From Lachnospiraceae bacterium MD308 (GTDB taxonomy: Bacteria > Bacillota > Clostridia > Lachnospirales > Lachnospiraceae), in assembly GCA_000403475.2 (NCBI GenBank), contig KE159798.1:294182-358181 (forward strand): a stretch of 64,000 bases of DNA. Direction: 5' to 3'. The notes beneath the pieces are model-generated. The model was not told the DNA's origin. It made no database searches and saw only the letters and a program-made list of their open reading frames with translations. Numbering within the stretch: position 1 is the first letter of the stretch; every line of letters begins with the position of its first letter. The position numbers and the translations under genes are program-made. Below are positions 1 to 6,932 of this stretch, piece after piece.

Positions 1-259
1 CCTGAGCTATCAAATCATTTTCTTCTGGATGAAGAAACATATTTTCTGAGCCGCCTTCTCCTGTTCTTAACCATTCTATATTTACTTTTCGTTCATGCCA
101 GTTTGAGAGCATAATTAAGTGCTTTTCAGTAACATTCCTTCTTCCAGATTCTATATCAGCAACTCCAGAAGAGGATATTCCAAGAATTATACCCCAGTCA
201 CTTTGTGTTTTTTTACATTCTTTGCGTAACTGTTTGAATCTGTCGTTTATGGTTTCCAT
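1..259 (-). CDS. XRE-family phage repressor (partial at window edge)
   Basis: Reading leftward from an ATG at 259, the translation begins METINDRFKQLRKE and continues with a helix-turn-helix of the Cro/CI type (Q-S-D-W-G-I-I-L-G-I-S-S-S-G-V-A-D-I-E-S-G). The motif EWLRTGEGG near residue 65 is typical of phage and clostridial XRE repressors. A GGGGGTGA ribosome site precedes the start. A leftward promoter (TTTACT, 17 bp, TATATT; 310 to 282 on the minus strand) fits. The gene is divergent from the early operon, so it is probably the lysogeny repressor binding the operators at 322-386. The C-terminal end lies outside the window. Confidence 0.85.
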   Translation of the reverse strand, partial: METINDRFKQLRKECKKTQSDWGIILGISSSGVADIESGRRNVTEKHLIMLSNWHERKVNIEWLRTGEGGSENMFLHPEENDLIAQ

Positions 260-321
260 ATTTCACCCCCTTAACAAATCTAATATAACACACTGAAAAG
301 AAAAAGTAAATACAAAAACTT

Positions 322-386
322 CGCAAACAGAGTAGAAATGTATTGACATATACCTGTTAGCGATATATAATGTACGCAAACAGGTA
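322..386 (+). promoter_or_regulatory. Early promoter with repressor operators
   Basis: TTGACA (343-348), a 17-bp spacer and TATAAT (366-371) form a consensus sigma-70 promoter directed at the early genes. The half-sites TACCTGTTAGCG (351-362) and CGCAAACAGGTA (375-386) are near-perfect inverted copies that bracket the -10 box. A third half-site, CGCAAACAG, lies at 322-330 between this promoter and the divergent repressor promoter. This is the layout of a lambda-like genetic switch. Confidence 0.85.
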
Positions 387-405
387 ATAGAAAAGAGGTG
401 GAAAG

Positions 406-588
406 ATGCTAGAGCTAAAGACAAGTTTTGGAACATTTGGAAATTTTAAAGATATGTCAAGATACATGGAAGAAGAAAACATTAGAGAGGTAATGGTAGA
501 AGCTCATTATGTATTCACAAAGATAGTGAAGCTGGTCTTTACTCTAAAAGAAATCAAAGAAAAGATTGCATCAGGTGAACTGGCATAG
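406..588 (+). CDS. Hypothetical early phage protein (60 aa)
   Basis: First gene after the early promoter, with an AAAGAGGTGGAAAG ribosome site before the ATG. It is a charged, mostly helical small protein with no family I recognise. Its position as the promoter-proximal gene opposite a repressor suggests a Cro/antirepressor-like or excisionase-like role, but no HTH is evident. Confidence 0.6.
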   Translation: MLELKTSFGTFGNFKDMSRYMEEENIREVMVEAHYVFTKIVKLVFTLKEIKEKIASGELA

Positions 589-625
589 GCAGTACAGAAC
601 AACAAGGCAGGAAGGAGGAAAGAAA

Positions 626-796
626 ATGCAGGAAGTAAAAGGAGAAAACGAAGTAAAAGAGAAAGAGATTTTAGAGTTGGCAGAGATGTACAGAAAAATG
701 ACGCCTTCAAACAGGTTTTTCATGGTATCTGCATCAGGGCTGTTGTTGGCCAGTCAGAGCAATGCGGCGCAGGAACCGGAAAGGGCAGCAGGATAG
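626..796 (+). CDS. Hypothetical small phage protein (56 aa)
   Basis: The ATG at 626 is preceded by GAAGGAGGAAAGAA, a much better site than upstream in-frame codons. The protein has a charged N-terminus (MQEVKGENEVKEKE) and a hydrophobic stretch FFMVSASGLLLAS around residues 31-43. It is of the kind common in early regions of Firmicute prophages; the function is unknown. Confidence 0.6.
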   Translation: MQEVKGENEVKEKEILELAEMYRKMTPSNRFFMVSASGLLLASQSNAAQEPERAAG

Positions 797-811
797 GGAG
801 GAGGTGTGAGG

Positions 812-1021
812 ATGAAGGTAAACTCTATAAAAATTAGTAGATTAGATTCGGTTTTTGATGTGGAGATAAACGGAATACTACTGGAAAATGTTTCGGATTA
901 TAGAGTGAAAAGCTCCGCAGATGGAACCACAGAGCTTGAACTAAAGCTGAATATTTCTGGAGCATTTATGGAATTTGGGACGTCAGCCAACCAAACAAAG
1001 CAGACATCATCGGATCAGTAA
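812..1021 (+). CDS. Hypothetical phage protein (70 aa)
   Basis: The ATG at 812 has GGAGGTG about 5 bases upstream; a GTG two codons earlier overlaps that site and is less likely. The sequence looks like a short beta-rich domain (DVEINGILLENVSDYRVKS, then TTELELKLNISG). Its last 56 bases overlap the end of the converging minus-strand gene at 966-1559. Family unknown. Confidence 0.6.
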   Translation: MKVNSIKISRLDSVFDVEINGILLENVSDYRVKSSADGTTELELKLNISGAFMEFGTSANQTKQTSSDQ

Positions 1022-1559
1022 ACCAAGTATTGCGTTTAAGAACATCGGCAAATTTAGAAAACATGCCTTTTTGGGGAGGAAGTTCATCATTTATCATCAT
1101 TTCCAGAAGATTTGTTATTTTTTCTAATTCATTTTTATCAGGCGAATCAGAGGAATCAACTTGGTCTTTTAATTCTGAAATAGTGTTTGTGTAACTGAAG
1201 TTTACGATAGACTGAGTTCCGATAACAGAGCCTGTGGCTGAACCAATATTGAAAACTGTCGATGTGTTTGGAACATTAAGTTTTTTGTATTCAATTTCTG
1301 TCAGGTAAAATGCTTTGTATTGTTGTAATTCTCCAAAATGATATGAGGGTTGCACATCTTCAACGAAAAGCCGGTTGCCATTAGGGTTGATCACCCAGTC
1401 GTTTGGCAATACATCGTTTTCGGGTAAAAAGCCGATGTATTGCTTGCTAGTAGATTTTTCATGATTTGGTAAGCCTTTGATGGTGTCGATTATGGTTCCG
1501 TTTCGTTCGATTTGAAATAAAATACCGCGGGATTCAATAAAAGTTCTTGCCGTATTCAT
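966..1559 (-). CDS. Unknown 197-aa protein, isolated minus-strand gene in the early region
   Basis: This is the only long gene on the minus strand between the repressor and the tail region. It has its own AAGGAAGGAT ribosome site and an extended -10 promoter just upstream. The protein starts MNTARTFIESRGILFQIE. It has a Gly/Ser/Asn segment FNIGSATGSVIGTQ near residues 103-116, a charged coiled-coil-like stretch at about 125-155, and a hydrophobic C-terminal tail ending MMSALFGWLTSQIP. I do not recognise the family. Opposite orientation and an independent promoter make it a plausible lysogen-expressed gene such as an exclusion or defence protein; this is inference. Confidence 0.7.
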   Translation of the reverse strand: MNTARTFIESRGILFQIERNGTIIDTIKGLPNHEKSTSKQYIGFLPENDVLPNDWVINPNGNRLFVEDVQPSYHFGELQQYKAFYLTEIEYKKLNVPNTSTVFNIGSATGSVIGTQSIVNFSYTNTISELKDQVDSSDSPDKNELEKITNLLEMMINDELPPQKGMFSKFADVLKRNTWFTDPMMSALFGWLTSQIP

Positions 1560-1592
1560 GTTTTATCCTTCCTTTCATCATTTGATAGGAAG

Positions 1593-1600
1593 ATTATACC
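1593..1600 (-). promoter_or_regulatory. Extended -10 promoter for the 966-1559 gene
   Basis: On the minus strand the sequence reads CTGGTATAAT, giving TATAAT with the TGn extension. A weak TTTCTT lies about 17 bp upstream. It sits about 35 bp before the ATG at 1559. Confidence 0.55.
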
Positions 1601-1708
1601 AGATGATTAAAGTGAAAGAAAGTATTTTGTGCTGGTAAAGGGATTTAAGCTGGGGATTGAAAGTGAAGAGCCGAAAGCGGCAGCAGGATAGAGAGGAGGT
1701 GACAAAGA

Positions 1709-1843
1709 GTGAGTAACATGATTCAGTTAGGTAATAGCATTGAGTTATCAAAGAGTAGTAAGGCGATGCGAAAGCAGAGAATGACTGCTTACGTAAGAAA
1801 ACATAGGCATGGATGTAAAGCGCGGCAACCTGTGAAAAAGTAA
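1709..1843 (+). CDS. Small basic phage protein (44 aa)
   Basis: GTG start preceded by GAGAGGAGGTGACAAAGA. The product (MSNMIQLGNSIELSKSSKAM... ending RQPVKK) is very rich in Lys/Arg/His in its second half, suggesting nucleic acid binding. Function unknown. Confidence 0.5.
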   Translation: MSNMIQLGNSIELSKSSKAMRKQRMTAYVRKHRHGCKARQPVKK

Positions 1844-1890
1844 GCAACAAGTACAAACAGTGGTTCATACATATTAGAGAGGTGGTGCAA

Positions 1891-1998
1891 GTGGCTGAAA
1901 ATGAAATCAACATGGAGAAGATCATACAAGTACTGATCTCCTTATTGGAGGAGCAGGAAGGGGTAAAGATTCCATATACTTTGGAGAAAACCGCCTGA
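1891..1998 (+). CDS. Small acidic phage protein (35 aa)
   Basis: GTG start with AGAGAGGTGGTGC upstream. It encodes a single amphipathic helix (NMEKIIQVLISLLEEQ). Spacing to its neighbours fits a tightly packed early operon. Function unknown. Confidence 0.45.
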   Translation: MAENEINMEKIIQVLISLLEEQEGVKIPYTLEKTA

Positions 1999-2022
1999 GG
2001 CGGTAAAGAGGAGGACAAGCTA

Positions 2023-2181
2023 TTGAAAGTAAATAGTATGAAAGAAGCGAAGCAGCGTGTGGACAGAAGGCGGCAAAGAGCAATCCGGCTCATGCTTATT
2101 CTGATCGGTGTATTCCTGATAGGAGTTACGACGGGAGCGACAGCATGCATGGTAGCTGTGCTGGGGTTCGGGTTGGCATAG
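2023..2181 (+). CDS. Small membrane protein (52 aa)
   Basis: TTG start after AGAGGAGGACAAGC. A basic N-terminal helix (KQRVDRRRQRAIR) is followed by one transmembrane segment (LMLILIGVFLIGVTTG, about residues 24-39). The stop lies just before the ribosome site of the next gene. Confidence 0.5.
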   Translation: MKVNSMKEAKQRVDRRRQRAIRLMLILIGVFLIGVTTGATACMVAVLGFGLA

Positions 2182-2192
2182 GAGGTGAAGGG

Positions 2193-2384
2193 ATGTCCAA
2201 GATGAAAGAGCTAAGAGAAAGGGCGGAGGAGTATGCCAGAGAGCACAAGAAAGCCTGTGAAGGATGGACGCATGGAGAGGTGGAGAAAGCGTGGCTTGAT
2301 GATGATGGCAACATTTGCGTTCAGTATGAGGATGGGTGTTGGTGGCATTACCGGGAAACAGAAGAAAGCCTGGTATGGTGGTAA
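2193..2384 (+). CDS. Hypothetical phage protein (63 aa)
   Basis: The ATG at 2193 follows GGAGGTGAAGG. The product begins MSKMKELRERAEEYAREHKK and ends with an aromatic segment (GCWWHYRETEESLVWW). It resembles small conserved proteins of clostridial phage early regions; the function is unknown. Confidence 0.6.
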   Translation: MSKMKELRERAEEYAREHKKACEGWTHGEVEKAWLDDDGNICVQYEDGCWWHYRETEESLVWW

Positions 2385-2390
2385 GAAAAA

Positions 2391-2427
2391 GAGCGCTTAC
2401 CAAAGCCCGGAAAGGCGGTAGGCGCTC
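2391..2427 (+). terminator. Hairpin after the early small-gene cluster
   Basis: GAGCGCTTACC (2391-2401) pairs with GGTAGGCGCTC (2417-2427). There is no clear T-tract downstream, so it may be an RNA processing or attenuation hairpin rather than a full terminator. Confidence 0.4.
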
Positions 2428-2477
2428 ACGCATAAACATTCAATTACATTTTATGAAAAGAAGGGGAATTAGTCAAG

Positions 2478-2555
2478 ATGAAAGAAATAGAATTTAAGGT
2501 TTTGGGGTTTACAAGGTTGAGTCTGCAATATAGCGGTAAAAATCAAAGGAGGTAA
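2478..2555 (+). CDS. Possible 25-aa leader peptide
   Basis: ATG at 2478 with AAGGGGAATTAG upstream, encoding MKEIEFKVLGFTRLSLQYSG plus five residues. Its stop codon lies in the ribosome site (AAAGGAGGTAA) of the 2563 gene, so translation could be coupled. It may be a chance ORF. Confidence 0.25.
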   Translation: MKEIEFKVLGFTRLSLQYSGKNQRR

Positions 2556-2562
2556 GAGATAA

Positions 2563-3051
2563 ATGGATTTACACGTATGTATTAAGATTGATGATGATGC
2601 AGTAAACAAGATTGCAAAGATTATTACCGAAACAGTAAAAAAGGTAACAGAAATTCAACAAGCAGGAGAGGGGCAACAGCCGTCCGTTACGGCACAGCCG
2701 GTATTGGAGCCGTCAAGCGTACCAGTTCCTACAGCACCAACAACAACTCCCTACAGTGCACAGATTGCGCAGGCGACACAGCAGCCTGTACCAACACAGC
2801 AGCCTGTACCAGTACAAGCGGAAGCACAACAGCCGCCTGTTACAGCGATACCGCCAACCGTTCCAACTGCATCCCGTACATACACATTGGACGAGCTCGC
2901 AAGTGCAGCGATGGTTCTAATGGATCGTGGGATGCAGGCGCAACTGCAGGAGCTCTTAGCAGGTTATGGTGTGGAGGCTTTGCCGATGCTTCCGCAAGAG
3001 CAGTACGGAAACTTTGCAACGTCACTTCGGGGAATGGGGGCGCAGATCTAA
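2563..3051 (+). CDS. Replication-module protein with Pro/Gln-rich linker (162 aa)
   Basis: First gene of the replication module, with AAAGGAGGTAAG upstream. The N-terminal region (about 1-35, MDLHVCIKIDDDAVNKIAKI) is helical. Residues about 40-105 are a low-complexity Pro/Gln/Thr linker containing a repeat of QQPVPTQQPVP. A conserved C-terminal domain (TYTLDELASAAMVLMDRGMQ, residues about 107-162) follows. Proteins of this layout commonly precede DUF2800 genes in Firmicute prophages. The stop overlaps the next start. Role unknown. Confidence 0.75.
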   Translation: MDLHVCIKIDDDAVNKIAKIITETVKKVTEIQQAGEGQQPSVTAQPVLEPSSVPVPTAPTTTPYSAQIAQATQQPVPTQQPVPVQAEAQQPPVTAIPPTVPTASRTYTLDELASAAMVLMDRGMQAQLQELLAGYGVEALPMLPQEQYGNFATSLRGMGAQI

Positions 3052-4247
3052 TGGGACATGTTGAAAGACAACATGCACTGTTAAGTGCATCCGGTGCTGG
3101 GCGATGGCTGGCGTGTCCGCCCAGCGCAAAGCTGGAAGAGCAGTTTCCGGATACAGAGTCGGAAGCGGCTGCGGAAGGAACTCTGGCGCATGAACTGGCA
3201 GAGATGAAGGTTCGGAATTACTTTTTTACGAAGGAATTCGGGAAACGGAAACTGAACAATGCAGTCAAGAAACTTCAGGAGGGTAAGCTTTGGCAGGATG
3301 AGATGCAGGGATATACGGATGAATATCTGGACTATATAAAGAATACGGCACTTTCATTAAAGTCTGCCCCGAGTGTCCGGATTGAGCAGAGGGTATACTT
3401 TAAGGAATATACCTTTGCTGATCCAGACGATGCGGTTGAAGGCAGCGGGATTGCAGACTGTATCCTGTTGTATGAAGATACTGTCCACGTAATTGATTTT
3501 AAATACGGTAAAGGTGTTCCGGTCAGCGCGGAAAACAATCCACAGCTGATGCTATATGCGTTGGGGGCGTATCAGACATATCGGATGTTGTACCCGATCA
3601 GTAAGGTGAAGCTGACGATAGTGCAGCCAAGGCTTGATTCCATTTCTGAATGGGAGTGCGCATCCGAAGACATACTTAAGTTCGGGGAATATGTAAAGGA
3701 GCGTGCAGCGCTTGCGGTCAAAGGAGGAGGAGACTTTGCCCCTGGGTTGGACACTTGTCGCTTCTGCAGGGCGAAAGCGCAATGTGCGGCCAGGGCAAAG
3801 GAAAATGTCCGTCTTGCATTCTTTACTGATAAACACCCTCCGTTGCTTAGCAATGAAGAAGTAGGAGAGTACCTGAAGAAGGGAGAAGATGTAGCGAAAT
3901 GGCTGGAAGATTTGAGGGCGTATGCGCTGAATGAGTGCCTGGCCGGAAAAGAAGTGCCGGGCTGGAAGGCCGTTGAAGGCCGTGGATCACGTGAATGGAC
4001 AGATATGGACAGAGCCTTTGATGTACTGATGAAAGGCGGGATTGCTCCAAAAGAGATGCTGTGGGAGAGGAAACCGTTAACGCTTGCACAGGTTGAAAAG
4101 CTGGTAGGGAAAACGGATTTCCAGAAGGCAGTTGGTGAATACGTTATCAAAAAGCCAGGGAAACCAACGCTGGCAAAAGAATCTGATAAGAGATCTGCAA
4201 TTACAAACAAGGTAACTGCTGCAGATGCATTCCGAACAGAGGAATAA
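3051..4247 (+). CDS. DUF2800 family protein (RecB/Cas4-like nuclease fold)
   Basis: The product has the features of DUF2800: an N-terminal box with W-L-A-C-P-P-S-A and E-G-T-L-A-H-E-L-A (about residues 18-50), the PD-(D/E)XK-like core VIDFKYGKG near residues 147-155, and a cysteine cluster CRFCRAKAQC near residues 234-243 like the iron-sulfur site of RecB/AddB/Cas4 nucleases. In phages of this type it precedes DUF2815 and polymerase and probably processes DNA ends during replication or recombination. It overlaps the previous gene by one base (TAATG). Confidence 0.9.
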   Translation: MGHVERQHALLSASGAGRWLACPPSAKLEEQFPDTESEAAAEGTLAHELAEMKVRNYFFTKEFGKRKLNNAVKKLQEGKLWQDEMQGYTDEYLDYIKNTALSLKSAPSVRIEQRVYFKEYTFADPDDAVEGSGIADCILLYEDTVHVIDFKYGKGVPVSAENNPQLMLYALGAYQTYRMLYPISKVKLTIVQPRLDSISEWECASEDILKFGEYVKERAALAVKGGGDFAPGLDTCRFCRAKAQCAARAKENVRLAFFTDKHPPLLSNEEVGEYLKKGEDVAKWLEDLRAYALNECLAGKEVPGWKAVEGRGSREWTDMDRAFDVLMKGGIAPKEMLWERKPLTLAQVEKLVGKTDFQKAVGEYVIKKPGKPTLAKESDKRSAITNKVTAADAFRTEE

Positions 4248-4269
4248 ATAGGAAGGATGGATAATCGAT

Positions 4270-4905
4270 ATGAATGATTTGACAAATGTAACAACGGGAG
4301 AAGTGAGGTTATCATATGCCCATTTATTTAAGCCTTATGCTGCGATGGTGGGGCAGGAGGAAAAATATAGTGTTACGGTATTGGTTCCAAAGACGGATGT
4401 GGATACTATGAATCGTATCAATGCCGCGATTGAAGCGGCTAAACAAAGGGGAATCTCTGAAAAATGGAATGGGCAATGCCCGCCGATTGTGCCGACCCCA
4501 GTACATGACGGAGACGGTGTCCGCCCGTCAGACGGAATGGAATTTGGTGCAGAGTGCAAAGGGCATTGGGTGTTTACCGCAAGTGCAAGGGTGGATTATC
4601 CGCCGGAGGTTGTAGATTCCCAAGGAAATCCGATTATTAACCAATCAGAAGTATACAGCGGCGTGTACGGAAGAGTAAATGTTAATTTCTTTCCGTATTC
4701 CTTTGGGGGTAAAAAGGGGATAGGCTGCGGATTAGGCCCGGTTATGAAAACACGGGATGGCGAGGCCCTCAGCGGGAGTTCGCCGACAGCGGCGCAGGCC
4801 TTTGGTTTTACGCAGCAACAAACAGTGTTTAATGCATATCAGGCATCACCAGCACCAGTACCAACAGAGACACGGCGCCATCCTGTTACAGGTGCGCTGA
4901 TGTAG
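4270..4905 (+). CDS. DUF2815 family single-stranded DNA-binding protein
   Basis: A 211-aa protein beginning MNDLTNVTTGEVRLSYAHLF, with the DUF2815 signature of an OB-fold-like protein (YAAMVGQEEKYSVTVLVPKTD; VYGRVNVNFFPYSFGGKKG). The family is thought to act like T7 gp2.5 in phage replication. The last 40 residues (QQTVFNAYQASPAPVPTETR) are flexible, as in SSBs. AGGAAGGATGG lies upstream. Its place between DUF2800 and the polymerase is the usual order. Confidence 0.9.
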   Translation: MNDLTNVTTGEVRLSYAHLFKPYAAMVGQEEKYSVTVLVPKTDVDTMNRINAAIEAAKQRGISEKWNGQCPPIVPTPVHDGDGVRPSDGMEFGAECKGHWVFTASARVDYPPEVVDSQGNPIINQSEVYSGVYGRVNVNFFPYSFGGKKGIGCGLGPVMKTRDGEALSGSSPTAAQAFGFTQQQTVFNAYQASPAPVPTETRRHPVTGALM

Positions 4906-4948
4906 GGAAAGGGCTTTATAGTCCTTTCTGTAGAAAGAGGTTGGTATT

Positions 4949-6919
4949 ATGCGTCATTTGAGCATAGATATAGAAACAAAAAGCAGTGTAGATATTGGAA
5001 AAGCGGGATTGTACAAATATGCACAGTCCCCGGATTTTGTTGTTCTCCTGTTTGCATATAAAGTAGATGAAGAAAAAGTTGAAATTGTTGATCTGGCACA
5101 GGGAGAAAAGCTGCCCCCGTATATTTTGAAGGCCTTGCAGTCTCCAGATGTTGTGAAACATGCTTATAATGCAGCTTTTGAATGGTACTGCTTGAACCAA
5201 GCAGGATATTCTACTCCGATTGACCAATGGCAGTGTACGATGGTACATGGGCTATACTGCGGATATCCGGCGGGCTTGGGAAAGATAAGCGAAGCAGTTG
5301 GATTGCCGCAGGACAAAAGAAAAATGTCTATAGGAAAGGCTTTGATCAGATATTTCTGTGTGCCGTGTAAACCAACGAAGGCCAACGGAGGCAGACTTTG
5401 GAATCTCCCGGGGCATGCTCCTGAAAAGTGGGGGCTATTTAAGGAGTATTGTAAGCAGGATGTTGTGGCTGAGAGTGAGATATTAAGAAGGCTGCACTTG
5501 TTCCCTATGCCAGAAGAGGAAGAGCGTCTCTGGCAGATGGATGTCCTTATGAATGCATTTGGCGTCAGGGTGGATATGGAGTTGATGGAGGGGGCTCTCT
5601 TTATTAATGCAATTAGTGAGCAAAAGCTGATGGACGAAGCGGTCGGATTGACCGGTCTTGTGAATCCAAACAGTGAAAAACAGTTGTCAGCCTGGATATA
5701 TGGACAGACAGGTGACAAAGTGCCGGACATGCAGAAGGCGACCATATCCGAAATGCTTAAAAGGGATTACCCTGAAAACGTACGCCGGATGCTGGAGATT
5801 CGCCAGCAATTGAAAAAAACATCGGTTGAAAAATATGTCACAATGAAGATTTCAAAATGTGAAGATGATCGGATTCGTGGCGTGACGCAGTTTTACGGCG
5901 CCGGCCGTACTGGAAGGTGGGCAGGGCGTATGGTACAGATGCAGAACCTGCCGCGGAATTATATCAAGACCTTGGACTACGCCAGGGAGATTGTGAAGAA
6001 AAAGAATTACAATGGGCTGCAACTTTTATATGGAAATGTGAAAGACACGCTTTCACAACTGCTCCGGACAGCGTTCATCCCGTCAGAAGGAAACCGGTTC
6101 GTGGTTGCAGATTTCTCAGCTATTGAAGCAAGAGTGATTGCCTGGCTAGCAGGAGAACAGTGGGTTAATGAAGTATTTGCAACTCACGGAAAGATTTATG
6201 AGGCGACAGCTTCGCAGATGTTTCATGTTCCGATTGAAAAGATTGTGAAAGGGAACCCGGAATACAGCTTGCGGCAGAAGGGGAAAGTGGCAACGCTTGC
6301 GTTGGGGTACCAGGGCAGTACGGCAGCCCTGATCCAGATGGGTGCGTTGGATATGGGATTATCGGAAGATGAATTGCCGGATATCGTACAGCGATGGAGA
6401 GATGCGAATCCGCGGATTAGAGATCTGTGGTGGAAAGTGCAGCAAGCTTCAGTGAACTGTGTGCAGACAGCACGTTCCCAGGCAATTCCACACCTTATTT
6501 TTGCACTGGAAGGGGATTTGGTTTATGGCCAGTCATTCCTTACGGTACAACTCCCAAGTGGGCGGAAGCTGTTCTACCCGAAGCCTTTTATCAGTGAGAA
6601 TCAGTTTGGGCGCCCGGCCGTACATTATTACGGCGTTGGAAATAATAAAAAGTGGGGGATATTATCCACTTATGGCGGAAAAATGACTGAGAACATTGTC
6701 CAGGCAATTGCGAGGGACTGTCTGGCAGAAACCTTGAGGCGGATTGAGGCAAAAGGCCTCCGAGTAGTGTTCCACGTACATGATGAAGTGATCATAGATG
6801 CGCCGCCAGATGTGACATCTGACCGGATATGCATGCTGATGGCGGAGCCAATCGCATGGGCTCCGGGGTTAACACTGAAAGGTGCCGGCTTTGAGACCAG
6901 ATATTACATGAAGGATTAG
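4949..6919 (+). CDS. Phage DNA polymerase, family A
   Basis: A 656-aa polymerase I-type enzyme. The N-terminal 3'-5' exonuclease domain begins with the metal-binding motif LSIDIETKSS (residues 4-13). Polymerase motif A is VVADFSAIEARVIAWLAGE (about 384-402), motif B includes RQKGKVATLALGYQG (about 440-454) and motif C is VFHVHDEVIID (about 607-617). There is no 5'-3' exonuclease domain, as expected for a phage replicative enzyme. It copies phage DNA with the helicase/primase gene immediately downstream. AGAAAGAGG is the ribosome site. Confidence 0.97.
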   Translation: MRHLSIDIETKSSVDIGKAGLYKYAQSPDFVVLLFAYKVDEEKVEIVDLAQGEKLPPYILKALQSPDVVKHAYNAAFEWYCLNQAGYSTPIDQWQCTMVHGLYCGYPAGLGKISEAVGLPQDKRKMSIGKALIRYFCVPCKPTKANGGRLWNLPGHAPEKWGLFKEYCKQDVVAESEILRRLHLFPMPEEEERLWQMDVLMNAFGVRVDMELMEGALFINAISEQKLMDEAVGLTGLVNPNSEKQLSAWIYGQTGDKVPDMQKATISEMLKRDYPENVRRMLEIRQQLKKTSVEKYVTMKISKCEDDRIRGVTQFYGAGRTGRWAGRMVQMQNLPRNYIKTLDYAREIVKKKNYNGLQLLYGNVKDTLSQLLRTAFIPSEGNRFVVADFSAIEARVIAWLAGEQWVNEVFATHGKIYEATASQMFHVPIEKIVKGNPEYSLRQKGKVATLALGYQGSTAALIQMGALDMGLSEDELPDIVQRWRDANPRIRDLWWKVQQASVNCVQTARSQAIPHLIFALEGDLVYGQSFLTVQLPSGRKLFYPKPFISENQFGRPAVHYYGVGNNKKWGILSTYGGKMTENIVQAIARDCLAETLRRIEAKGLRVVFHVHDEVIIDAPPDVTSDRICMLMAEPIAWAPGLTLKGAGFETRYYMKD

Positions 6920-6932
6920 GAGGACCAGAAAT

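Noticed and set aside
2020..2439. Long minus-strand frames opposite the small early genes
   Set aside because: They lack ribosome sites, are rich in His/Pro/Ser as expected for shadow frames, and oppose several short genes with good starts.
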